Assembly: GCF_012913485.1 (NCBI RefSeq)
Contig: NZ_CP051774.1
Coordinates: 930,001 to 994,000, forward strand
Reading direction: 5' to 3'
From: Luteolibacter luteus
GTDB lineage: Bacteria > Verrucomicrobiota > Verrucomicrobiia > Verrucomicrobiales > Akkermansiaceae
Length of the DNA stretch: 64,000 nt
Shown here: positions 15,746 to 23,965 of the stretch, one piece after another
How positions within the stretch are numbered: the first letter of the stretch is position 1
Layout of the letters: every line of letters begins with the position of its first letter
Translations under genes and position numbers: made by a program
The notes under the pieces: generated by a model
The model's input: only the letters and a program-made list of their open reading frames with translations
Told to the model about the DNA's origin: nothing
Database searches by the model: none

Positions 15746-17266
15746 ATGATCCATCGCACCTTCACCCTGTTCCCGCTACTCACCGCAATGGCCGCCGGAG
15801 AGCCTTCCACACCTGCCAAAGGGACACGAATTGAGACCGCGCAACCCGTATGCCCGGCCTTCATTCGCGAGGAATTCAATCCCGTCCTGGGTTTCAGGAT
15901 CAAGGTGGAAGGCAATGAGGGCACTGTAGTATTCGAAGGGATCGAACTCGGCTTCGGTGGAACGACACGGCTAGAAGATATCCAGTCATTCCGCCTCGTC
16001 GAAGGCAGCTCCGATCCTTCGAAGGAACCCGGGCAGACGATCGCCGAGGGAAACGGTGCCGCAGAGAAACTTTCCCTTAAGCTCAAACATCCCCTCTCCC
16101 CCGGGGAGCACTGGTTCTGGATCTCTCCGACATTGAAGAAAGGCGCCTCGATTGATGGTCGCATCGACGCTTCGCTCTTTCGGGCGGAAGTCGGCGGGAC
16201 CGCTCTGGTGCCATCGGTACCATCACCCGAAGGCAGCCAGCGGATTGGCCAGGCCATCCGCCTGCCCGGAGACGATGGCTCGAAGTCCTTCCGGATTCCC
16301 GGGCTGGCCTGGACCACAAAGACGAACCTCATTGCCGCTTATGATGTCCGTTACAACCATGCCGGAGATTTGCCCGCAAACATCGATGTCGGCATTTCCC
16401 GCAGCCGCGATGGCGGACAGAACTGGGATCCCATGCGGATCGCGATCGACATGGGCAATGATCCCAAACACGGCCACGATGGCGTGGGAGATCCCGCGAT
16501 CCTTGTCGATCCCACGAATGGCCGGATCTGGATCGCGGCGCTATGGAGCCATGGCAACCGCGGTTGGAATGGATCGGGCCCCGGCATGACGCCGGAGGAG
16601 ACGGGACAGCTCGTGCTTGTTCACAGCGATGACGAGGGTGAGAGCTGGTCGAAGCCGGTCAATATCACCGCCCAGATGAAGAATCCCGAGTGGCGTCTTT
16701 TCTTCAACGGGCCCGGCGCGGGCATCGCGATGAAGGACGGCACGCTCGTCTTCGCGGCGCAGTATCGCGCGACCGACGGGAAACCATGGTCCACCTTGAT
16801 CGCATCGAAGGATCATGGCGAAACATGGCAGGTTGGAAGCGGCGTGAAGAGTGACACCACCGAAGCCCAAGTCGTGGAGCTTGCGGACGGCTCGATCATG
16901 ATCAATGCCCGCGACAATCGTGGGGGGGCACGCACCGTGGCGGTGACAAGAGATCTCGGGAAAAACTGGGAACTGCACGTCACCGATCGCAAGGCGATGC
17001 GCGATCCGGTGTGCATGGGAAGCCTGCTCGCATGGAGAGATTCGCTATGGTTCTCCAATCCCAATGCCACCGACGGCCGGCATTCCATGACCTTGAAGCG
17101 CTCCACGGACCAAGGGATGAGCTGGCCCGAGAAAGACCAGCTTCTCTATGACTCGCGCAGCGGATTCGGCTACTCCTGCCTGGCACCCGCGGGCGACGGG
17201 ATGCTCGGCGTGATCTATGAGGGAAGGAGCGCACTCTATTTCCTCCGCTTCCCCGTGGACGAATAA
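15746..17266 (+). CDS. Secreted exo-alpha-sialidase (GH33)
   Basis: The 506-residue protein has a short signal peptide, ending near MAAG at residues 15-18. A beta-sandwich N-terminal sialidase domain covers residues 25-160 and a six-bladed GH33 propeller residues 165-500. The catalytic-site FRIP motif is at 182-185, and five Asp boxes are visible (SRDGGQNW, SDDEGESW, SKDHGETW, TRDLGKNW, STDQGMSW). It should release terminal sialic acids from host glycans in the periplasm or outside the cell, feeding the nan operon. ATG start with upstream room for a promoter. Confidence 0.93.
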   Translation: MIHRTFTLFPLLTAMAAGEPSTPAKGTRIETAQPVCPAFIREEFNPVLGFRIKVEGNEGTVVFEGIELGFGGTTRLEDIQSFRLVEGSSDPSKEPGQTIAEGNGAAEKLSLKLKHPLSPGEHWFWISPTLKKGASIDGRIDASLFRAEVGGTALVPSVPSPEGSQRIGQAIRLPGDDGSKSFRIPGLAWTTKTNLIAAYDVRYNHAGDLPANIDVGISRSRDGGQNWDPMRIAIDMGNDPKHGHDGVGDPAILVDPTNGRIWIAALWSHGNRGWNGSGPGMTPEETGQLVLVHSDDEGESWSKPVNITAQMKNPEWRLFFNGPGAGIAMKDGTLVFAAQYRATDGKPWSTLIASKDHGETWQVGSGVKSDTTEAQVVELADGSIMINARDNRGGARTVAVTRDLGKNWELHVTDRKAMRDPVCMGSLLAWRDSLWFSNPNATDGRHSMTLKRSTDQGMSWPEKDQLLYDSRSGFGYSCLAPAGDGMLGVIYEGRSALYFLRFPVDE

Positions 17267-17320
17267 CGCAAGGCACGCGTTAACCATGGTAACCGGCGGC
17301 AACTGCATGAAATCCTGAAA

Positions 17321-17334
17321 GGGAACGTTTTCCC
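17321..17334. promoter_or_regulatory. Short palindrome before the 776-residue secreted protein gene
   Basis: GGGAA-CGTT-TTCCC lies 36 bases upstream of the ATG at 17371. It resembles a LacI-family half-site pair around a CG centre, but I found no second copy, so the call is weak. Confidence 0.25.
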
Positions 17335-17370
17335 TGGGCGCCCGCTGCGGCGATACTCCGTTCCCTGCCC

Positions 17371-19701
17371 ATGGTCCGACCCGCCCTGCTTCTCTTCCTC
17401 TCCTTCGTCAGCACTGCCTCGGCAGAGCTGCTCGATACACTTGTCTTCGGCAATGGAAAATCGGAAGCAGCACACCAGCTTTCCGCGGATCTTTCGGAGA
17501 CGAAAACCGGAGGGCTGGGAGAGACTTCACGGCAGCTCTTGGCGGGAGGAGAACAGCCTTGGCTGGGAGGCGTGATGAAGTTCTCCATCCGGGTGAATCC
17601 CGAGCAGCAGAACTATTTCACCGTCCGTCTCTGGGGCGATGACGTGAATCACAACCAGCTGACGTTCCATGTGGAAGGCAAGCAGGTGGGCTATCGGCAC
17701 CTCGGGGACATCGAGGCACTGGACATCGGCACGGATGCGCCGGCCTATCCAGGTCGCTTTTACTATCGTACCTGTCCTCTCCCCTTGGGACTGACGAAGG
17801 GAAAAGATCACATCGCTTGCGAGATCCGCGCCACAGGGCCGATCTGGGGCTACGGAAAGAATTTCGAGGAGTATCAGAAGGCAATGACCAGGCCGACGCG
17901 CGGGTTATATCGGGCCTACACGCATACCGAGGGGTGTTTCATCCCCCCTGGCGATGAGAAGCAGGGAGTCAACCCTGGGAATGCACCCGTCAGACAATCA
18001 CCCGGCCCTGAGGTCATCGAGCAGGCCAAAGAGCGGGTGAACGATGAGATTGAACGGACGATCCGAGAGCCGAAGAAACCCTGCAATCAGATGCAGACTC
18101 TCTTTCTCGCCAAGGCGAGGCACACCCCGTGGACCATCGCAGCGGACAAGCCGCAGACCATCGAGAAGATCGTCACGAGCTTGGATTCCCTTTATCGCGG
18201 CTACGTGGCGGATCCACGCCTCGCCCAAGCGGAGCCTTCCACTTACAACCCCGATTGGTTCGGACTCGGCCCTGCAGGTCAGGTGATCGATCTGCTGAAA
18301 GAAGAGCTGAAGCCCTTTCTGGATCAAGAGATCGACGATGGCATGGGACGGCAGATCAGGCGTCGTGACGGCTTTCGCGACATGCTCGTCGCCTGTCGGG
18401 ACTGGCACCGCGAGAACCGACGGCAGTACACGAATCAATCGATGATCAATGATCTCTACGGCATCTACCTCGCAAACCGGGGAATCGCCGTTCTTGATCC
18501 CGCCAAAGCGTTGCCGGAAGCGCAAGCGCTTCGCTATCTCTACGAATCCATCGGCATCAAACCATGGCTGGGCAGTGAGAAAGATGGCAAGCCGCTCAAG
18601 CCCCTCGGTGATAGTTTCTATCAGCTCACCAAGGAAGGACTGACCAAGGAACTCGGCTTCGTGGGAAACTATGGCGAGGTGCTGGACTGGGCCGCCCAGA
18701 TCTACGAGGCGACCCGGCCCTCACCCAACAAACCGGGCGATGCCAAGATCAAGGAGCAGATCGCCAAGATCGCAAAGGCACGCTCCTATTTCCGCTACCC
18801 GATGCTCGATCAGGAGGGGAATCGAGCGATGGTTCAAGAGACCATCGTCGGGTGGCGTGACGTGCATTTCCCGGGCGATGTCACCTATGACCAGCGCCCT
18901 TCCTGGGATGGCTCGCCCTTTGAAGTCGCAGCGGCCACCCTTGATGCACACTTGGTCGGCTATGCGCAGCAGATGCTCGCAGACAACCAGTTCTTCGCGG
19001 CGGTTGAAGACGCCGTGAAAAGCCCTGGCTTCCGGACCACCTTCGGGCTGCTGGGCATCCCGGAGCGCTACGAGGCGATCAAAGCAGAGCCGCCCTCCTC
19101 GCACCGCCTGCCGATGTCATGGGATCAGCCGGACTTTGTCTTCGCCGATGAAGAGGATGGCGTGATCGCGGTAAAGAACGGAAAGGAGATCCTCTATGCC
19201 TCTCTCTACTGGCGGGCGCGCCACGCAGTGAACTTCCTCGGGAGAGTGCATCTCATCACGCCGGAGTTTGATCGGATCGCCACGGTGAGGCTGGATACCG
19301 AGTTTACGCCATCCGGAATGGAGTACACGCGCCCGGATTGGACGAACTTCGGCTTTGCGAACGGAGGTCACCGCTACCCTGCCGAATACAAGTCGGCCCA
19401 TGCCGGGGAGAAACTCCCGATCGCGCAGATCCCCGAAGGTGTGGCCTTTAAGGCGGGACAAGAGAACGTCCACGCGGGACGCGGAGACTTCTACCAACTG
19501 CGGTATGGATCGTATTTGATCGCGATGAACATGAGCGCTGACAAGAGCTTCCAGTTGAAGGCTCCGCGGCACGCGGGAAAGATCCGGAATCTAGCCACAG
19601 GAAAGCCCGTCGCGCCGGCAGCCGAGGCCGCGGTCGGCCCTCGCAGCACAATCGTGCTCTACTTGGAGGCGAACTCTCCGGCGGAACCAAAGGCGAAGTG
19701 A
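17371..19701 (+). CDS. Large secreted protein of unknown function in the sialic acid locus
   Basis: I do not recognise the family with confidence. The 776-residue product has a clear signal peptide (VRPALLLFLSFVSTASA, cleavage near residue 18). Residues 20-165 look like a carbohydrate-binding-style beta-sandwich (FTVRLWGDDVNHNQLTFHVE, GKDHIACEIRA). Residues 200-570 are mostly alpha-helical with many tryptophans and aromatics (RDWHRENRRQYTNQSMIND, GWRDVHFPGDVTYDQRPSWD). Residues 575-770 return to beta structure. Helical toroid plus C-terminal beta-sandwich is the outline of several polysaccharide lyases and glycosidases. Placed 105 bases after the sialidase, it may act on the same glycans. No catalytic residues can be assigned. 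Confidence 0.7.
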   Translation: MVRPALLLFLSFVSTASAELLDTLVFGNGKSEAAHQLSADLSETKTGGLGETSRQLLAGGEQPWLGGVMKFSIRVNPEQQNYFTVRLWGDDVNHNQLTFHVEGKQVGYRHLGDIEALDIGTDAPAYPGRFYYRTCPLPLGLTKGKDHIACEIRATGPIWGYGKNFEEYQKAMTRPTRGLYRAYTHTEGCFIPPGDEKQGVNPGNAPVRQSPGPEVIEQAKERVNDEIERTIREPKKPCNQMQTLFLAKARHTPWTIAADKPQTIEKIVTSLDSLYRGYVADPRLAQAEPSTYNPDWFGLGPAGQVIDLLKEELKPFLDQEIDDGMGRQIRRRDGFRDMLVACRDWHRENRRQYTNQSMINDLYGIYLANRGIAVLDPAKALPEAQALRYLYESIGIKPWLGSEKDGKPLKPLGDSFYQLTKEGLTKELGFVGNYGEVLDWAAQIYEATRPSPNKPGDAKIKEQIAKIAKARSYFRYPMLDQEGNRAMVQETIVGWRDVHFPGDVTYDQRPSWDGSPFEVAAATLDAHLVGYAQQMLADNQFFAAVEDAVKSPGFRTTFGLLGIPERYEAIKAEPPSSHRLPMSWDQPDFVFADEEDGVIAVKNGKEILYASLYWRARHAVNFLGRVHLITPEFDRIATVRLDTEFTPSGMEYTRPDWTNFGFANGGHRYPAEYKSAHAGEKLPIAQIPEGVAFKAGQENVHAGRGDFYQLRYGSYLIAMNMSADKSFQLKAPRHAGKIRNLATGKPVAPAAEAAVGPRSTIVLYLEANSPAEPKAK

Positions 19702-19733
19702 CAAGATTCCCGGCGCATGGTGTTATCTCCATC

Positions 19734-20927
19734 ATGAAGTTCCGATTCTTTCTCCGGATCAGTGTCCTTCTCTTCCAACTGCTTCCTGCACTCGCTACGG
19801 ACCTGTTCTTTCCGGATCAGAAGGCGGTCTCTGAAAATGGCCTCTACCGGATTGAAGCCCGGTCGCCCGAGAATCGGAACGCAAGGAAGAGAGTAGCCTT
19901 CGCAAGAAGCTTCGCCTACCAGTTGATCGAAACCAAGAGCGGCAAGACCCTTTGGAACTTCCAAGCAGGGCCCCACGATCCATCTTGCTCGGGGCTTCAC
20001 GTGGACAATGACGGCTGGACCGTTATCGAGGACGCTTGGGGCGGGCTCAGCTTTTTCTCGCCGAAGGGCGAAAAGACTGGCCGCCTGGATATCATCGAGA
20101 AAGGAATGACCGCCCGTGAGCGTCGGGACCGGATTCAGCATAGCACCGCTGGCCCGATGTGGGAGGGCTTCTCATTGTGGTATTTCCTGAAGATTGACGG
20201 TCGCCGCCTCTTCGTAATTCGCCCGTGGTGGGGAAGACAGATCATCGCAGACGTCACGGAAGGCAGCTGGATCGACGCAGGAAAGCCCGTCAAAGAGGTG
20301 TGCATCGCTTACGAGCGACAGTGGACCACGGAGGCACTCTTCCAATCGGTCGAGACACTGGACAAATGGAACAACGGATGCTGTGCACCGGAAGCTCATG
20401 TCGCAACCAAGGCTGCCTTCCTCGCTGGCAAATTGGGAATGGTTGATGCCATCCCCATGCTGCGCAAATTGCAGGACTCCGTCTACGTGGGCAACTCTAG
20501 TTCCGGGACCTCCAACTACGAACCTGCGGTAGGAGGAATAGATCCTGCGAATTGGACGCAATTCACGATGCGCCAAGTGGTCCATCAATCGCTTCGCCGG
20601 CTCGGCGAAGCACCGCTCCCCTATCCCTGCATCCAATTTGGAGTGAAGGCCGCGGAGGGAAGAACCAAACGCAAACTTCCACCTGCGGATAGCAAGCAGC
20701 CCCGGGACGAAAACGTGGCGAGTGTGCAAAAAGGCATGAAGCCGGAAGAGGTTGTCCGGCTTATCGGAGCTCCAGACTTCAAGGAGCAAGACGAATGGGC
20801 CTACGACATCGACAGGCCGAAACCTTTCCGCCTCACGCTGACATGGGACAAGGAAGGCGTCACCTCGATCAAACGGGGAATCCCCGGCTGGAAAACAGAA
20901 GACTGGGATCGTATCCTAGCATATTGA
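19734..20927 (+). CDS. Exported protein with helical-repeat segment and BamE-like C-terminus
   Basis: The ATG at 19734 gives a good signal peptide (MKFRFFLRISVLLFQLLPALA); the earlier start at 19698 overlaps the previous stop and adds a non-signal extension. The 397-residue product has an N-terminal beta-rich part, a HEAT-like helical stretch (CAPEAHVATKAAFLAGKLG, AIPMLRKLQDS), and a last 65 residues starting SVQKGMKPEEVVRLIGAPD. That last motif is typical of SmpA/OmlA (BamE)-like folds. Function unknown. It follows the 776-residue protein by 32 bases and may share its transcript. Confidence 0.65.
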   Translation: MKFRFFLRISVLLFQLLPALATDLFFPDQKAVSENGLYRIEARSPENRNARKRVAFARSFAYQLIETKSGKTLWNFQAGPHDPSCSGLHVDNDGWTVIEDAWGGLSFFSPKGEKTGRLDIIEKGMTARERRDRIQHSTAGPMWEGFSLWYFLKIDGRRLFVIRPWWGRQIIADVTEGSWIDAGKPVKEVCIAYERQWTTEALFQSVETLDKWNNGCCAPEAHVATKAAFLAGKLGMVDAIPMLRKLQDSVYVGNSSSGTSNYEPAVGGIDPANWTQFTMRQVVHQSLRRLGEAPLPYPCIQFGVKAAEGRTKRKLPPADSKQPRDENVASVQKGMKPEEVVRLIGAPDFKEQDEWAYDIDRPKPFRLTLTWDKEGVTSIKRGIPGWKTEDWDRILAY

Positions 20928-21004
20928 AAAGATCCGCCGTCGTCTGAGCGAACGGCCGCCCGGGCATCGCAGAGCTCGGACGAGCGAGGCCTCCCGCCAT
21001 GATC

Positions 21005-21042
21005 AAAAAAGAAGCCCTGCAACGCGTTCGTTGCAGGGCTTC
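21005..21042 (-). terminator. Rho-independent terminator of tRNA-Arg
   Basis: On the minus strand a perfect 14-bp stem (GAAGCCCTGCAACG with its complement, 4-base loop) at 21011-21042 is followed by six T residues (21010-21005). It starts 6 bases after the tRNA 3' end, so it ends tRNA-Arg transcription. Confidence 0.9.
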
Positions 21043-21047
21043 GAAAG

Positions 21048-21124
<77 letters not shown>

Positions 21125-21495
21125 TTTGCCTTGTTTGCCGCTCCTTGCGGGGCGGGCGGGAAGAAAGCCGAACGGACCCGCCCCTGTCAAGACATCGATG
21201 ACGATAAATTCGAGAAACTGAACGATTTCTCCGCCAGCCTCCCGCGGGCTTACTCCAACGCCTTCCGATCACTTCCTGATCTCAAAAATCCTCCCTTGCT
21301 TGAGAAGGTGCCCGACGGACTGACGCTCGGAATGGCCCGCGGTCGGAATCCACTGAAATCAAATATCCAGCGCAGCAAGCCGACCCTCGTCTTGAACCGC
21401 CAAGCGTTTAATTTTTATTAAATACCGAAATCAAGAAATCCAAAATCGATAGATTTTTTGAACTATTCGCGCGACCGTAGGTCAGAAGGGGTGAA
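21125..21495. other. Intergenic stretch without a supported gene
   Basis: The 371 bases hold the promoter of tRNA-Arg and, near 21408-21470, an A/T-rich block unlike its surroundings that probably contains the promoter of the Wzz-like gene. A 103-codon open frame over 21110-21421 overlaps the tRNA and has no recognisable product; I do not call it. Confidence 0.5.
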
Positions 21496-22215
21496 ATGTC
21501 TTCTAACAAGAAGGAAAGCCTCCCCCATCCGTCTGCGGCCATGAAGGAAGCAAACGAGTCCCAAGCAACGGCCAAGCCTTGGCGGGTGCTCAAGGCAGTG
21601 GTCCTGTTTGCTGCCCTGGTTCTTTTGCCCTTTGGAACTTGGATTTTGGGATCGGGGATCGTGATGGTCACGCCTCCTGTCTACAGCGGAGGTGCCGTAT
21701 TGAGGGTCGACGCATCCTCCCCGGACCGCCCTCACGCCATCCGTGAGATCTGCGAGCAGTTGCGATCGGAGGAGGTGGTGAGACTCGCTGCCGATTCGCT
21801 CTCGGATGGCTCCTCTAACAGCAGCACCGACCCCATGGCGCGGTACCTCCTCTGGTCCAGCCTCTCCGTAAAAGCAGACGCCGGCCCGAATCTGGTAAAG
21901 ATCGAGGCCCGCAGCACCGAACCCGCCAAGGCCCGCGAGATTGTGGTAGCAGTGGCCGAGGCGTACGAAAAGACGACGCGTGAATCCACAGTGGAGGGCA
22001 GCATGCCCAAGCCTCTGGTGTATGTGGCCCCGCTGGAAGCCGAACCCGTCCCGGCAAGTCCGGAAACCCGGATCATGTTGGGCATCGCTGGCGTCGCCTC
22101 GCTTTGCTTGCTACTTTGCATCCCCTTTCTACGTGCGGTGGAAGGTTCGATGCCGCTGCGCTTGGGATGGGCTGGCTTGATCCCGTCCGATCCTGAACCG
22201 GCTCCGGCTTCGTAA
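21496..22215 (+). CDS. Wzz-like (chain-length determinant type) membrane protein
   Basis: The 239-residue product has two membrane segments, at about 32-55 and 195-212, flanking an extracytoplasmic domain. The first helix is followed by TPPVYSGGAVLRVDAS, the signature start of Wzz/GNVR domains, and the loop contains VKIEARSTEPAKAREIVVAVAEAYE, also typical. Wzz proteins set polysaccharide chain length. No glycosyltransferase or polymerase lies nearby and the domain is shorter than usual, so its partner is unknown. It ends 6 bases before the convergent allophanate hydrolase gene. Confidence 0.7.
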   Translation: MSSNKKESLPHPSAAMKEANESQATAKPWRVLKAVVLFAALVLLPFGTWILGSGIVMVTPPVYSGGAVLRVDASSPDRPHAIREICEQLRSEEVVRLAADSLSDGSSNSSTDPMARYLLWSSLSVKADAGPNLVKIEARSTEPAKAREIVVAVAEAYEKTTRESTVEGSMPKPLVYVAPLEAEPVPASPETRIMLGIAGVASLCLLLCIPFLRAVEGSMPLRLGWAGLIPSDPEPAPAS

Positions 22216-22221
22216 ATTGAG

Positions 22222-23952
22222 TCACCTCGAGGCAAGCCAGGCCTTCCAACCACCGAAGGAGGTGATCTCCTCGGCTCCCGCAGCGGCCCGGGGTTCCGCA
22301 ATGAATCCGGGCACCTCCTCGCCATTTGCCAGGAGAACTTTTCCGATCCCCAGAGGAGCAGGGATCTGCGAGACGAAATCCCCAAAGGCTGCCGGATCGA
22401 GTTCCCAAACCTCGACATCGATCGCGGCGGTCCTGCTTTCATCGCGAATCAGCGCCGGCCTTGGAGGAAGCTTGCCGGACGCAGGAATCACATACATGCG
22501 ATAGACCGGAGCGGTCCTCGTCCTGTCCCTCAGCGAAGCTCCTCGGTCCGCTAGCTGCCAATGGAGCGGAAGCCCTTCCAAGTGAGCCCCACAAACGGCT
22601 ACCGGAATCTTCACAGGACCCGCAGACTTGTTCTCCGGCAAGGGCTCTCCGGTAAAACGGCCAGCCAGCTCCAGCAGCGCTTCATCCCACCCTGCCGGTG
22701 CCACCAAGGTCACCCCCCAGCGGGCACGGCCGTTCCGCGCTTCCCCCGCGGGCACGGCCACTGCGCTAAGATCGAGCAGGTTCATGAAGTTCGTGTATCG
22801 CCCTAGCGTTGCATTCGTCTGGTAGGGCTCATCCAGCACTTCCGAAACCGTATAGAGCCGCGGCGTGGTCGGAAGCAGCAGCACATCGATCTTCTCCCAA
22901 GCCCCCTCCGCAATCCTCGCGAGTTCGCGAAGCCGATACTGCGCACGAAAGGCGGCGGCAGCGTCCCAGCCTTTCGAGGCTTCGAGGATCTTTCGGGTGA
23001 CCGGGAAGACATCGCCGGGATTCTCCTCCACGAATCCACCGACCGCCGCCCAACGCTCTGCAATCCATGGTCCCTCGTAAAGAAGCTTAGCGGTTTCGAC
23101 GAAAGGCGTGAAATCAACTTCGATCAGCTCCCCCCCAAGCGACTTCATTTTCTCGACAGCTGCGTCAAAGAGACCAGGCGTATCCGGGTCACCGGAAAAA
23201 TCCAAGCCGGTCGGGAGGCCGAACCGGAACGAGCTGCCGATCTTTCCACAAGATGCCACTTCGCGGGAAAAGGGATCGCTTTCATCGAAACCGGAGACCA
23301 CCCCAGCCACCCGCGCTGCGTCGGCGGCTGTCTTCGTGAAAACCGAAACGCAATCGAGCGAGCGACAGGCAGGCACCACGCCCGCTGTGCTCAGAAGCCC
23401 TTTGGTCGGCTTCCAGCCGATGAGCTCCTGAAAGGCAGCGGGGACCCGTCCCGAACCCGCGGTATCGGTGCCCAAGGAAAAGCAGCACAATCCTGCAGCC
23501 ACGGCCGAGGCGCTGCCCGAACTGGAACCACCTGGAAGAAACTCGGGATCAATCGCATTTCGCGCCGCGCCATAGGGCGACCGCGTACCGACCAAGCCGG
23601 TGGCAAACTGGTCCAGATTCGCTTTCGCGATGGGAATCGCACCCGCAGCACGCAGACGCTTCACGACACCGGCATCCTCGTGAGGAAGGTAAGCATAGGC
23701 AGGACAAGCCGCCGTCGTCGGCCAGCCCGCGACATCGATATTGTCCTTCACCACGAAGGGGATGCCCCACAGCGGCAGATCCAGCGGCATGGCCTCCACT
23801 TCCGCGGCGAGCGCCAAGAGCTCTTCCTTCTCTGGAAGATGGATGAACAACGCGGGATCATTCCATTCCTGGATCTTCATCCATACCTCCTCGATGAGAG
23901 CGGATGGCGTCAGGCCATTGCGGAATCTTTCCTGTAGCTCGGAAATCTTCAT
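22222..23952 (-). CDS. atzF: Allophanate hydrolase
   Basis: The ATG at 23952 (MKISELQERFRNG) lies 13 bases after the carboxylase stop. The frame is open further upstream but those codons belong to the carboxylase gene. The product has 576 residues. Residues 1-420 form an amidase-signature domain with the Ser-cisSer-Lys triad: lysine in PFVVKDNIDV, serines in GGSSSGSASAVAAG and GTDTAGSGRVPAAF. The C-terminal 150 residues are the usual allophanate-hydrolase domain (PVAVCGAHLEGLPLHWQL). It hydrolyses allophanate to ammonia and CO2, the last step of urea or guanidine breakdown by carboxylation. Confidence 0.93.
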   Translation of the reverse strand: MKISELQERFRNGLTPSALIEEVWMKIQEWNDPALFIHLPEKEELLALAAEVEAMPLDLPLWGIPFVVKDNIDVAGWPTTAACPAYAYLPHEDAGVVKRLRAAGAIPIAKANLDQFATGLVGTRSPYGAARNAIDPEFLPGGSSSGSASAVAAGLCCFSLGTDTAGSGRVPAAFQELIGWKPTKGLLSTAGVVPACRSLDCVSVFTKTAADAARVAGVVSGFDESDPFSREVASCGKIGSSFRFGLPTGLDFSGDPDTPGLFDAAVEKMKSLGGELIEVDFTPFVETAKLLYEGPWIAERWAAVGGFVEENPGDVFPVTRKILEASKGWDAAAAFRAQYRLRELARIAEGAWEKIDVLLLPTTPRLYTVSEVLDEPYQTNATLGRYTNFMNLLDLSAVAVPAGEARNGRARWGVTLVAPAGWDEALLELAGRFTGEPLPENKSAGPVKIPVAVCGAHLEGLPLHWQLADRGASLRDRTRTAPVYRMYVIPASGKLPPRPALIRDESRTAAIDVEVWELDPAAFGDFVSQIPAPLGIGKVLLANGEEVPGFIAEPRAAAGAEEITSFGGWKAWLASR

Positions 23953-23965
23953 GCGGTCTGTTCTA

